Assembly (NCBI GenBank): GCA_963667005.1
Contig: OY762937.1
Location: 434,001 to 498,000, forward strand
Reading direction: 5' to 3'
DNA length: 64,000 bases
Source of the DNA: G963662605 sp963667005
GTDB taxonomy: Bacteria; Bacteroidota; Ignavibacteria; Ignavibacteriales; Ignavibacteriaceae
Shown here: piece after piece, positions 45,275 to 54,399 of the stretch
How the letters are laid out: every line of letters begins with the position of its first letter
How positions within the stretch are numbered: the first letter of the stretch is position 1
The notes under the pieces: model-generated
What the model was told of the DNA's origin: nothing
Database searches by the model: none
What the model saw: only the letters and a program-made list of their open reading frames with translations
Program-made: the position numbers and the translations under genes

Positions 45275-47065
45275 ATGCAAAAATTATCGAAGGAATTGTC
45301 TCTGATTGGAGATATTTCTTATGTGTTGGATAAAAACTTCACTATAGTTACCTGCCACACAGTTGATGATTTGCATACCGAGTTATTTGTGGGATTAACT
45401 CCAGGGACGAATTTTCTCCAAGTACTTGGATTATCAACAAAAAATGAACAAATCGAATTAGAATTAAAGAACATCGGAAAAGCAAGCGAACAAATTACAT
45501 TCTCCGGCAACGATGTACTCGTTGAGATCATTTCACTATCAAAATCCGATTCTTCAAAATATTTTGCTTATCTCAATGTAGTAAAATCAAACGACGCTGC
45601 CGACAAGCTGCATTTTACCTCCGAAATGCTAGATGGTTTTTTCTGGCAATCTTCCAGCCCCATTAAAGAATCGGAAGTGTTCTATTCTCCCGGCATTACT
45701 GCACTTACCGGATACTACCCGTTAGAAATTGAAAAGCTTACAGGTAAGTATTTATCGGTAATTTTTTACGAGGATTCTTCCTACGTTCTGAGACAAACTA
45801 CTGAGTTTTTGCATGATCCCTCTACCCGGTCATTTGAATTAATCTATCGCATTATCCGTAAAGACGGAAGCATCCGTTGGGTCAAGGAAAATATCCGCGC
45901 AGCCGATAATGTTGACAGTAAAACACCATTATATGTCGGTATTGTGGCCGATATAACAAAGGTAAAGGAACAGGAAATCAAAGCTCTTGAATCCGAAGCA
46001 AAACTTATTGAAGTAAATCAGGCAAAAGATCGCTTTATCAATATTCTTTCGCATGATCTCAGAGCCCCTTTTACCAGCATCCTGGGTTTTGCCGAGATCC
46101 TTTTGAATGAGACCAACCTTCCCGCCAAAGAAAAAACAGAATATTTAAATTACATCTACGAGGCATCTCAAAATCAGCTTCAGTTTATCAGTTACCTCTT
46201 AGACTGGTCAAGACTGAGAACCGGAACATTAAAAATTGCAGCAAGACGCATCCAGGCTCAGGCTCTGATTTACAATTGCGTTTCCATCCTGACCGGTAAC
46301 GCGATACGAAAAAATATCCAGCTTAACATTGATGCGCCGGATAGTTTGTATATTCAGGCTGATGAACGTTTGATTACACAAGTGATACTGAATCTTCTTA
46401 GCAATGCGCTGAAGTTTTCTTATGAAAACAGCACCATTGATATTAGCGCTCTAAAATTTAACGATGCTCAGGTTGAAATTATCGTGAAGGATTACGGGGC
46501 AGGAATAGCACCCGAGGATCAGCCTAAAATATTTTCCATTGAGAAGAATTATTCTAAAGATGGAACGAAAGGCGAAAAAGGCAGCGGCTTCGGACTCGCA
46601 CTCGTTAAAGAGATTATCACGAAACACGGCGGCGAAGTTTGGTTCTATTCCGATGTTGACAAAGGAAGCGAATTCCACTTTACCATCCCTCTGCCTTCAA
46701 ATACCATTTTACTTATCGAGCATGATGCCGACGTAGCGGCTTATCATTCGGCAATTATTAAAGACGGATTCCCTGAGTTTAATGTTTTCATTGCTGAAAA
46801 CGGTTACGAGGCTCTTAGCTCCATGGCATCGCAAATGCCTAATCTTATCATTACAAACCACGAAATGCCGCTCATGAGTGGAATTCAATTTATTGAATCA
46901 CTAAAAAAAGATGACGCCGAGTCGAAAATTCCACTCCTCGTCTTTGCGGAAGAACCATCTGCAGAAATAGAATCACAATATTATCGTCTGGGGACAGCCG
47001 CCGTAATCAGTACAACGGCCGAGAAGTCGGAATTTGTTGCCGCTCTCAGAAAAATATTGAGATAA
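45275..47065 (+). CDS. PAS-PAS hybrid sensor histidine kinase with degenerate receiver domain
   Basis: The 596-residue protein has a PAS-like domain at residues 8-105 and a PAC-bearing PAS at about 115-235 ('FELIYRIIRKDGSIRWVKEN'). HisKA follows with His260 in 'LSHDLRAPFTSILGF', then an ATPase domain with 'NLLSNALKF' (N box), 'DYGAGIAPEDQ' (G1) and 'KGSGFGLALVKEI' (G2). The C-terminal receiver-like domain has 'LIITNHEMPLMSG', where the phospho-accepting Asp is Asn528, and no KP motif. No transmembrane helix is seen, so it is cytoplasmic. The ATG with AGGA six bases upstream is preferred over GTG at 45254. No cognate regulator gene is adjacent. Confidence 0.9.
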   Translation: MQKLSKELSLIGDISYVLDKNFTIVTCHTVDDLHTELFVGLTPGTNFLQVLGLSTKNEQIELELKNIGKASEQITFSGNDVLVEIISLSKSDSSKYFAYLNVVKSNDAADKLHFTSEMLDGFFWQSSSPIKESEVFYSPGITALTGYYPLEIEKLTGKYLSVIFYEDSSYVLRQTTEFLHDPSTRSFELIYRIIRKDGSIRWVKENIRAADNVDSKTPLYVGIVADITKVKEQEIKALESEAKLIEVNQAKDRFINILSHDLRAPFTSILGFAEILLNETNLPAKEKTEYLNYIYEASQNQLQFISYLLDWSRLRTGTLKIAARRIQAQALIYNCVSILTGNAIRKNIQLNIDAPDSLYIQADERLITQVILNLLSNALKFSYENSTIDISALKFNDAQVEIIVKDYGAGIAPEDQPKIFSIEKNYSKDGTKGEKGSGFGLALVKEIITKHGGEVWFYSDVDKGSEFHFTIPLPSNTILLIEHDADVAAYHSAIIKDGFPEFNVFIAENGYEALSSMASQMPNLIITNHEMPLMSGIQFIESLKKDDAESKIPLLVFAEEPSAEIESQYYRLGTAAVISTTAEKSEFVAALRKILR

Positions 47066-47093
47066 GTTTATCGGAATGTGAAATTTATATTTT

Positions 47094-47624
47094 ATGAGCA
47101 CTGAACAAAAAAACTGGTATGCCCTATATACCAAACCCCGCCAGGAATTTAAAGCCGAGGCTCAATTACGGCAAATAGCAATATCACACTATTTTCCTAC
47201 GATTACTGAAGTCCGCCAATGGAGCGATCGAAAGAAAAAAATTACGGAGCCCCTGATTCGCGGATATATATTTGTTTACGCTTCGGAGCGCGAGAGATTA
47301 ACCGCGCTGGAGCTGCCTTCTATTGTTCGCTGTGTAGTGGAGCGTGGAAGGCCTGCGATTATTCCCGCATGCCAGATTGACAATCTAAAGCGGTTTATCC
47401 AGGATAATGTGCGATACGAAATATTCGCGCACATCGTTAAGGGCTCGAAAATCAAGATTACCGACGGGCCATTTAAAGACGTTGAAGGAATTGTAGTTGA
47501 AGAACCGACCGGGAAATGTCTTGCTGTTACCATAGAATTACTCAACAGAACTATCGTAACGTACATTACCGACAACGACATGATACAGGTATTAAACGAG
47601 GATGATGAGAATACTACTACATAG
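47094..47624 (+). CDS. NusG paralogue, UpxY/RfaH type antiterminator
   Basis: The 176-residue protein has an NGN domain ('NWYALYTKPRQEFKAEAQL', 'EPLIRGYIFVY', 'VRCVVERGRPAIIP') and a KOW domain ('GSKIKITDGPFKDVEGIV'). 'EPLIRGYIFV' and the extended 'YFPTITEVRQWSDRKKKI' match UpxY-like proteins of Bacteroidota, which help RNA polymerase through long capsular or O-antigen operons, usually as the first gene of that operon. Here it is followed instead by a TPR protein, a sirtuin and radA, so its target locus is elsewhere or different. It starts 28 bases after the kinase. Confidence 0.88.
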   Translation: MSTEQKNWYALYTKPRQEFKAEAQLRQIAISHYFPTITEVRQWSDRKKKITEPLIRGYIFVYASERERLTALELPSIVRCVVERGRPAIIPACQIDNLKRFIQDNVRYEIFAHIVKGSKIKITDGPFKDVEGIVVEEPTGKCLAVTIELLNRTIVTYITDNDMIQVLNEDDENTTT

Positions 47625-47672
47625 TATCGGATTTTAATAATTTCGTGTTCAATTATATATATAAGGTGTAAT

Positions 47673-48455
47673 ATGAATTTCTTTCGTATGATGGTATGTT
47701 TGCTCGGCTTGATAGTGATGGGAAATACCGCTCAAGCACAGTCTGTTCAGGATTTGATTGCTCAGGGCGACAAATTGGCTCTTAAAGATTTTAACGACAC
47801 AAAAGCACTTGATGTATTTCTACAAGCCGATAAAGTATCTCCGAACAACTGGGAAGTCCTGTGGCGCCTAAGCCGCTCATATGTAGATATCGGCGAACAC
47901 CTTCCTGCCACTACAGACGCGCAGAAAAAAGAAATTGAGCACAAATACCAGCTGGCATTCGATTATGCAGACAAAGCAGTTAAACTTGCGCCCGAAAAAT
48001 CAGTCACCTATCTTCGTCGTGCCATTGCCAATGGAAGAATCGCATTATCAAAAGGTGTTTTTTCCGTTATTGGTATTGTTAAAGATGTAAAAGCCGATCT
48101 TGAAAAAGGAATTAAGCTTAATAATGGCGGCGTTGACGTTCAGGCAACACTGCATTATGTATTGGGAAGAACACATACCAAGGTTTGCGAAAAATCAAAA
48201 TTCATCCGTGTCCCACTCGGATTGGGCTGGGGTGATATGGATGTGGCATTTGCAGAATTTCAAAAAGCAATTGAAATGCGGCCGGGATTCAGAATGTACC
48301 GCCTCGATTATGCTAAGGCACTTATTGAAGAAGATGAATATCAGAAGGCAAAAGAACAGCTCTATAAAATCCGTTCATGCCCTATTCTGGATGAAGACGA
48401 TAGTCAAGTGGCCACTGATGCGGCAGCATTAATTGAAAAAATAAAGAATAAATAG
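47673..48455 (+). CDS. periplasmic TPR protein (RMD-like)
   Basis: The 260-residue protein has a signal peptide ending at 'TAQAQS' and AAGGTG before the ATG. Helical repeats include 'ALDVFLQADKVSPNNWEVLW', 'AFDYADKAVKLAPEKSVTYL' and 'AFAEFQKAIEMRPGFRMYRL'. The internal 'HYVLGRTH' and 'LGLGWGDMDVA' resemble the bacterial relatives of regulator-of-microtubule-dynamics proteins, common in Bacteroidota. Presumed scaffold; no catalytic motif. Confidence 0.78.
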   Translation: MNFFRMMVCLLGLIVMGNTAQAQSVQDLIAQGDKLALKDFNDTKALDVFLQADKVSPNNWEVLWRLSRSYVDIGEHLPATTDAQKKEIEHKYQLAFDYADKAVKLAPEKSVTYLRRAIANGRIALSKGVFSVIGIVKDVKADLEKGIKLNNGGVDVQATLHYVLGRTHTKVCEKSKFIRVPLGLGWGDMDVAFAEFQKAIEMRPGFRMYRLDYAKALIEEDEYQKAKEQLYKIRSCPILDEDDSQVATDAAALIEKIKNK

Positions 48456-48471
48456 TAAAGCTGTTTTCATT

Positions 48472-49215
48472 ATGCTGAGTAATGCTTTAAAGAACAAATT
48501 AAAACATGCCGAGAAAATTGTTTTTTTCACCGGGGCTGGTATATCCGCCGAAAGCGGAGTAAGTACTTTCAGAGGTGAAGACGGCATTTGGAAAAAATTC
48601 AAGCCCGAAGAGCTCGCGAGTTTTCAGGCTTTTATGAAAAATGCCGATATGGTTTGGGAGTGGTATCAGTACAGAAGAAAAATTATTCATGATGTAGCTC
48701 CTAATGCGGCGCATCTGGCGATAACGGAATTTCAAAAATATTTTCCGTCGGTTGTTGTCGTTACGCAGAATATAGACAACCTTCATACCCGCGCAGGAAA
48801 TTCGGAAGTATATGAATTGCACGGAAACATTGAGCGGAATTATTGCAGTTCATGCAAAACACGGTATGACTTTTTGGAATTCACAGATAAAAAAGTACCA
48901 CGCTGTTCATGCGGCGGCATGATCCGTCCCGATGTCGTGTGGTTTGGTGAATCGCTACCGGTCGATCAGCTTGAAGCCGGTGAATTGGCAGCAGAAACAT
49001 GTGATGTACTTTTCTCAGTCGGCACCTCATCAATCGTATATCCTGCGGCTTATATTCCATTGCAGGCAAAGAAAGCCGGAAAATATGTAGTTGAAGTCAA
49101 CCTGACAAGAACGGAACAATCAGACTATTTTGACGAGTTGATTACCGGTAAGGCGGGAGAAGTTTTACCGGCGATACTGGAGGAAATTAAAAAGTTTAGA
49201 AAACCGCTTTCATGA
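48472..49215 (+). CDS. cobB: NAD-dependent protein deacylase, sirtuin class III
   Basis: The 247-residue sirtuin has 'FFTGAGISAESGVSTFRG' (NAD pocket), 'VVVTQNIDNLHTRAG', catalytic His in 'YELHGNI', a zinc site made by 'CSSC' and 'CSC' (the second pair is C-x-C), and 'VGTSSIVYPAA'. 'WEWYQYRR' supplies the Tyr and Arg that in SIRT5 and CobB recognise succinyl or malonyl lysine, so desuccinylase activity is likely besides deacetylation. The stop overlaps the start of radA as ATGA. Confidence 0.92.
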   Translation: MLSNALKNKLKHAEKIVFFTGAGISAESGVSTFRGEDGIWKKFKPEELASFQAFMKNADMVWEWYQYRRKIIHDVAPNAAHLAITEFQKYFPSVVVVTQNIDNLHTRAGNSEVYELHGNIERNYCSSCKTRYDFLEFTDKKVPRCSCGGMIRPDVVWFGESLPVDQLEAGELAAETCDVLFSVGTSSIVYPAAYIPLQAKKAGKYVVEVNLTRTEQSDYFDELITGKAGEVLPAILEEIKKFRKPLS

Positions 49216-50561
49216 AAAAACAAAAAGTACAGTACATCTGCTCATCTTGTGGATATAAATCTCTCCGCTGGTTAGGTAAGTGTCCCGAATGCGACAGCTG
49301 GAATAGCTTTGTAGAGGAAGTAATTGAGAAGGAATCACCGAAACACGCTTCGGCACCAAAATCAACACAGCCATACAGATTAAAAAATATTGAAGCTTCT
49401 TCTTCGAACAGAACGAAGACGGGAATAAGCGAATTCGACCGCGTACTCGGCGGTGGACTCATGCCCGGTTCTGTTACTCTGCTCGGCGGCGACCCCGGCA
49501 TCGGCAAATCAACACTCGTGCTGCAAGTTGCGGCAAACCTGACTTCCAAAGTACTGTATGTATCCGGCGAAGAATCCGGTGAGCAGATAAAATTACGCGC
49601 GAACAGGCTTCACGTAAAATCGGAGGAATTGCTTTTTCTTCCTGAAACAGAACTGCATACAATTCTCTCTGTTATAAAACAGGAATCCCCTTCACTAGTT
49701 ATTATTGATTCTATTCAGACAATCTACGATTCGAATTTGGAAAACTCCCCCGGCTCGTTGACGCAGCTCCGGGAAACAACTTCGATGCTGATGGAAGAAA
49801 CAAAGAAGCGCGGATTCGCAACTATTATTATCGGGCATATAACAAAAGAAGGAACTCTCGCCGGACCGAAAATTCTCGAACACATTGTTGATACCGTCAT
49901 CATGTTTGAAGGCGATACGAGTCACGCGTATCGCATACTCCGAGCGCAAAAAAACAGATTCGGCAGCACGAATGAAATCGGTGTATTCGAAATGCACGAT
50001 TCCGGATTACGTGAAGTAACCAATCCAAGTGAGCTTTTCATCGGCGAAAGAAAGACCAACATATCTGGATCAGTAATTTCCGCGAGCGTTGAAGGCACGC
50101 GTCCTTTATTAATTGAAGTGCAGGCATTAGTAACGCCGTCACATTTTGGCAATCCCCAGCGTGTATCTAACGGCATCGATTACCGCCGCTTATCAATACT
50201 GCTTGCAGTAATTGAAAAACGAAACAGCAACAGACTATCTGCGGCAAATGTTTTTCTCAATATCACCGGCGGTGTCCGCATAGAAGAACCCGCGATAGAC
50301 TTGCCTGTCTGCTGTGCTATCATCTCTAACCTTCTCGATAAACCGATTGATCCGAGCATGGTTATTATCGGCGAAGTCGGTCTGGGCGGAGAAATCAGAA
50401 GCGTGTCATTCCCCGAAAAGAGAGTGCAGGAAGCTGAAAAAATGGGATTCAGAAAAATCATCATGCCCGCGCAAAGCGTTAAAGCGATTAACTACAAAGG
50501 CAGCATGAAAATCATCGGCGTCGAATACCTCAACGAAGCCGCTGATTTGTGTTTGCTGTAA
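49212..50561 (+). CDS. radA: DNA repair protein RadA
   Basis: The 449-residue protein has an N-terminal C4 zinc finger (Cys10, 13, 24, 27 in 'YICSSCGYKSLRWLGKCPEC'). A RecA-like ATPase follows with Walker A 'GGDPGIGKST', 'SLVIIDSIQTI' (Walker B) and the RadA-specific 'KNRFGS'. The C-terminal domain is Lon-like without a functional protease site. RadA is a DnaB-like helicase that extends heteroduplex during recombinational repair. Length and motif set are standard. Coupled to the sirtuin gene by ATGA. Confidence 0.96.
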   Translation: MKKQKVQYICSSCGYKSLRWLGKCPECDSWNSFVEEVIEKESPKHASAPKSTQPYRLKNIEASSSNRTKTGISEFDRVLGGGLMPGSVTLLGGDPGIGKSTLVLQVAANLTSKVLYVSGEESGEQIKLRANRLHVKSEELLFLPETELHTILSVIKQESPSLVIIDSIQTIYDSNLENSPGSLTQLRETTSMLMEETKKRGFATIIIGHITKEGTLAGPKILEHIVDTVIMFEGDTSHAYRILRAQKNRFGSTNEIGVFEMHDSGLREVTNPSELFIGERKTNISGSVISASVEGTRPLLIEVQALVTPSHFGNPQRVSNGIDYRRLSILLAVIEKRNSNRLSAANVFLNITGGVRIEEPAIDLPVCCAIISNLLDKPIDPSMVIIGEVGLGGEIRSVSFPEKRVQEAEKMGFRKIIMPAQSVKAINYKGSMKIIGVEYLNEAADLCLL

Positions 50562-50726
50562 ACTTAGTTAGAAAGTACTTATACATTGGGTCTCCTTTTG
50601 AAGCATTTCATGCCTCCTGATTTAGTATTGCATATCCCCCTAAATTACCGAATACCCTCTTAATAATGTGTTGTTCCCTATAAATTTTAAATAGGGTGGC
50701 AGGACGTATCTGTTTATATATATTGA
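50562..50726. other. start of a 700-base gene-poor stretch
   Basis: Between radA and the next secure gene (51270) the sequence is A+T-rich and irregular. Only a weak 330-base frame at 50727 and the hairpin-like GGTGGTGTATGGCAACACACC near 51150 stand out. This could be decayed coding sequence; no relic could be identified. Confidence 0.4.
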
Positions 50727-51056
50727 ATGAATAGAATAATGAAGATGTCCTCTTCTATAGGGTTAATAAATATTGTTATGTGGATAAACTTAAGAAACCT
50801 TAAAATATCCTTTATTACGCCGATAAACTTTGGGACTACATCCGCGTTCCCCGTTAATTGCTTTTCCCAGGGGAACATTACAATTGAACATATTTACTAT
50901 TCCGATCCGGAGAAAACGCCGGATGAATTTCTTTATTGTTTAAAATCATTAAAGAATGACTGCCATAAAGCTGCCCGGCGTAATTTTATAAATATGCAAA
51001 ACCGACCTGTGTTCCGTTCATTTGCGAGCAAAGATATGGTCATGTTTGCATATTAA
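50727..51056 (+). CDS. hypothetical small protein, doubtful
   Basis: A 109-residue frame in an otherwise empty gap. The middle part ('NITIEHIYYSDPEKTPDEFL') looks protein-like and the last third is basic ('NDCHKAARRNFINMQNRP'), but there is no clear ribosome-binding site, no signal peptide and no known motif. It may be a remnant. No function is suggested. Confidence 0.25.
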   Translation: MNRIMKMSSSIGLINIVMWINLRNLKISFITPINFGTTSAFPVNCFSQGNITIEHIYYSDPEKTPDEFLYCLKSLKNDCHKAARRNFINMQNRPVFRSFASKDMVMFAY

Positions 51057-51269
51057 TTAACAAACGATAGGATATAGCGTTGATCAATACTGCACAGAAA
51101 ATTGAAAGATTAAAACGATGTGGGACTACAAAGAAATATAGGTGGTGTATGGCAACACACCGCCATCGATGCAAATGACATGCTAATTAAAGCAGTAGTT
51201 TAGACTACGTCCGTATTATTTGTATTGTAACTTAAATAGTTGCCGAAAAAACAAATATTCAGGTGTTTT

Positions 51270-54095
51270 ATGAAAAAGCTCATCCTTGTTTTGTTTTTCC
51301 TTTCACCGGTGATTAATTTGGCTTATGCCAATTCAGTATGGTTTATTCAACCTTCTAATGGGCAAAGAGTTGTATTAAGTACGCCGGGAACTTCATGGTC
51401 TTTCAATTTTCAATATAATTATTCCGTCACAAGCTCCCCGATTCTCTCCTTCTATTGTAAGCTTTTTACTGATAATGGAACGTACGATTCACGATATACC
51501 TGGCCTCAATGGTTTAGCAGAGGCCCTGGAAATTACCAATGGAGGATTGAGCTTTGGATAATTGCCGTTAATGGCGAAGAGTTCAAAAAAGCCCAACAGA
51601 TAATATCCTTTAACGTACAATTCCCAATGCACGTTAAAAACACCATGGAGGGCGGCACTCTTTCTGTGGACGGAACTCAGAAATACAGCGGCGACACGAT
51701 CAACAGAGCTCCCGGAGATGTTGTCACTTTCCAAGCGATAAATCAAACCTACGGAGGTATTTATCGCTTATGGAATACAACCGGAGCCGCCTTAAGTAAT
51801 TGGCAACAACAGTCCTATAATCAATCAACCATTTCTAATATAAGCGGAGCAAATCAGAGTAGTTATTCCAGAACTATTAGTTCGTCTGACGCAGGCATGA
51901 CTATTTATTGTGATTTGAAAAGGAGATTTGATATTTCTCGTGATGAACAAAGCGAATTTGACGGCACAAGTTCCGCTGGTGTTGTTTCACAAATAGTCGA
52001 GTCCAATAGCGGAACAATTTCAGCTCCCGCGACAAAGACACTTAGTGGAAGAGCATACAATTTTGCCGGATGGACAGATGGTGATACGACTAATCCTCGT
52101 ACAATAACACAACCTACCGCGAATACGACGTATACTGCATTTTATAAATATCCGAACCACACCAATTACTCTTATACGATGTATTTCAACAATCAACGGA
52201 AATTTACCAGAACAACCGATACGACAAAATTATATAAAGTATATGAGAGCGCAAACAAAGTCTGGCTAGAGGTCAGCACAAACAATGGTTCAACATGGAC
52301 AATTGCTAATCATGGAATGCCGCTAAATTCCACCGGCTATGCGAAATGTGCTTCGATTGCCAGCTATGGAAGTTGCATCGGAATTGTTTATCAGCAGCAA
52401 TCCGGATATGGATTTAAAATTATGCTCCGATTCTTTTATCCGTCCGGTAATAATTTAGTTGCGTACGGGCCATACGAGGTTTCTAATGAAATAGACGAGT
52501 TATATTCACTACACGCAAACCCGGTACTCGGCTGGGGATATAATGGAAAGCTATTGATTGTTTATGAGAAAAAGTATTCTGAAGAATTTTTCGCTTACCC
52601 CGGATTAAAATATTATTACGGCAGCTCAAACGGGACCAATATTACCTGGTACAGCGACGGATTCATTCCTGGAACTGATGAAAACTCCAGAATACCGGCC
52701 ATTGATTGCATGCAGGATCCCCCAGGCGCGACCTCTTCATTTCATGTACTCTGGTGGCAAACTACGGGTCCGGCAAGCTGTAGCGTGTACTATGACAGAG
52801 TTCAATGGAATACCAACAACGTGCTGTCATTTTCAACGCCCCAAAATGTTTCTTCCGACCTTGAATATCCAGGTAGCGGAAATGAGAACTTAATTGCCTA
52901 TATGTCCGATACTCCTCAATTCATATGGAAATCGGAAATGTATGACTACGAAGACGGTGATGTATATACCACATATTCCACCGTTGTGTTAAAAAGTGGA
53001 AATAACCACTGGGAGTTTGGTGACGATTCCGTATGGCCGTCAATTGTTAAAAATAAAGATGAAGATTTCTACGCATTTTCATGGCAGGCAGGAAACGGAA
53101 ACTACCAGTTTGCCACAAGTGATGATTTCACCATCAACACAATCGGTACTTGCGGTTACGCGGCACAGCTTTGTCCGGGCAGCTCATTGTACAACATGTA
53201 TTTATTGGGCTTAGGGGATGATGCGGTGTCGATGTATCATTTTACTAATTCAAATAGTCTCGGAAGCTATTATTATAAAGCACCGGCAACAGGAAGCTAC
53301 GTCGGCAGGTTTGCAGATATAAATATTAAAGGAACAACATTCAGGCTTGGACTCTCAGACATTCTGGTAGACAATAAGAGCATAGATTTTGTACCAATAA
53401 GAAAAGATGATAAAATTAATTCATTAGTTCAAATGAACTCGGTTCTTGAAAGCCAGCCGTTTGAACTGAACAACAGTTCGACTTTCGACTACAGCGTCGT
53501 CTACAAATTCGCCGATACTCTTAAGGCAAAAACAGCATTAGGCGATAACGGATATTTGAAGTTCAAGGTTGAATTGGTTGATGCAGCTTCCGGTAAAGTT
53601 CTGGGCACATACGATACGCTCACATATAATAAAAGCCAAGTGCGCAAACGGAGTCTGAAGGCATACGAGGTTAGTACAAATGGCATTGGCAATAAAACAG
53701 TTAGACTGCGAATGGTCATTAGCAGCAATGCGGATATTACGTCTATTGAAGCAGTACAGAAATATTCAACTACTTCCGCAATGTCTAAACGAAGCAAAAA
53801 AAGTATCGCGTATAATGGCTCAGCAAAAGTAACTGACTATGCCGTATCTCAAAACTATCCGAATCCGTTCAACCCCTCTACGATGATTAATTACCAAATA
53901 CCGAAAGGCGGATTTGTTTCCCTTAAGGTATATGATATTAATGGTAACGAGGTCGCGAATTTGGTTAATGAGACAAAAGAACCCGGCAACTACGGTGTTG
54001 AATTCAACGCGAGAAATCTTGCTAGTGGTGTTTATTTCTATCGAATTATTTCAGGCGATTTTGTCCAAACAAAGAAAATGGCAATTCTTAAGTAA
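51270..54095 (+). CDS. secreted T9SS cargo with InlB-like repeat and BNR-like region
   Basis: The 941-residue protein has a signal peptide 'MKKLILVLFFLSPVINLAYA' with CAGGTG upstream; an earlier TTG would ruin it. At about residues 240-300, 'SGRAYNFAGWTDGDTTNPRT' and 'ANTTYTAFYKY' form a Listeria-Bacteroides (InlB B-type) repeat. The long middle part has repeated Trp/Tyr-rich strands with 'NNGSTWTIA', suggestive of a BNR/sialidase-like propeller. The C-terminus 'SQNYPNPFNPSTMINYQIPK' to 'TKKMAILK' is a T9SS type A signal. The protein is expected at the cell surface or released. Ligand or enzymatic activity is not evident. Confidence 0.85.
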   Translation: MKKLILVLFFLSPVINLAYANSVWFIQPSNGQRVVLSTPGTSWSFNFQYNYSVTSSPILSFYCKLFTDNGTYDSRYTWPQWFSRGPGNYQWRIELWIIAVNGEEFKKAQQIISFNVQFPMHVKNTMEGGTLSVDGTQKYSGDTINRAPGDVVTFQAINQTYGGIYRLWNTTGAALSNWQQQSYNQSTISNISGANQSSYSRTISSSDAGMTIYCDLKRRFDISRDEQSEFDGTSSAGVVSQIVESNSGTISAPATKTLSGRAYNFAGWTDGDTTNPRTITQPTANTTYTAFYKYPNHTNYSYTMYFNNQRKFTRTTDTTKLYKVYESANKVWLEVSTNNGSTWTIANHGMPLNSTGYAKCASIASYGSCIGIVYQQQSGYGFKIMLRFFYPSGNNLVAYGPYEVSNEIDELYSLHANPVLGWGYNGKLLIVYEKKYSEEFFAYPGLKYYYGSSNGTNITWYSDGFIPGTDENSRIPAIDCMQDPPGATSSFHVLWWQTTGPASCSVYYDRVQWNTNNVLSFSTPQNVSSDLEYPGSGNENLIAYMSDTPQFIWKSEMYDYEDGDVYTTYSTVVLKSGNNHWEFGDDSVWPSIVKNKDEDFYAFSWQAGNGNYQFATSDDFTINTIGTCGYAAQLCPGSSLYNMYLLGLGDDAVSMYHFTNSNSLGSYYYKAPATGSYVGRFADINIKGTTFRLGLSDILVDNKSIDFVPIRKDDKINSLVQMNSVLESQPFELNNSSTFDYSVVYKFADTLKAKTALGDNGYLKFKVELVDAASGKVLGTYDTLTYNKSQVRKRSLKAYEVSTNGIGNKTVRLRMVISSNADITSIEAVQKYSTTSAMSKRSKKSIAYNGSAKVTDYAVSQNYPNPFNPSTMINYQIPKGGFVSLKVYDINGNEVANLVNETKEPGNYGVEFNARNLASGVYFYRIISGDFVQTKKMAILK

Positions 54096-54116
54096 TTCGT
54101 TTTTTATTTGTTATCT

Positions 54117-54150
54117 CCCCGGATTGGCGAAAGCCGGTCCGGGGTTTTTA
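54117..54150 (+). terminator. terminator after the InlB-repeat protein gene
   Basis: A 12-bp stem (CCCCGGATTGGC with GCCGGTCCGGGG) is capped by a GAAA tetraloop and followed by TTTTT. It begins 22 bases past the stop. Confidence 0.92.
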
Positions 54151-54399
54151 TTTTGCGGTTGTCGGATTTGGTGTATTTATTCTCTCCCCGCAGAACATTA
54201 ACCACTGTCTTTATGGAACATCCCTGGGGGAGACCGTGGAGTAGCGGTCTGACACAGCATCGACTTTAGTCCAATATCCTTATTAATAAACCACAAGTGA
54301 ATATTTCATCATTGTTTTTCAAATAAAATAATCCTAATATGTAATTAGATATTTGTCTTCTTGTGCGGAAGTTAATTTATCTAAACAAATAGGTGGATT

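Noticed and set aside
54216..54260. Hairpin AGACCG/CGGTCT considered as a riboswitch or retron RNA
   Set aside because: Only a 6-bp stem with no conserved core or reverse transcriptase nearby.
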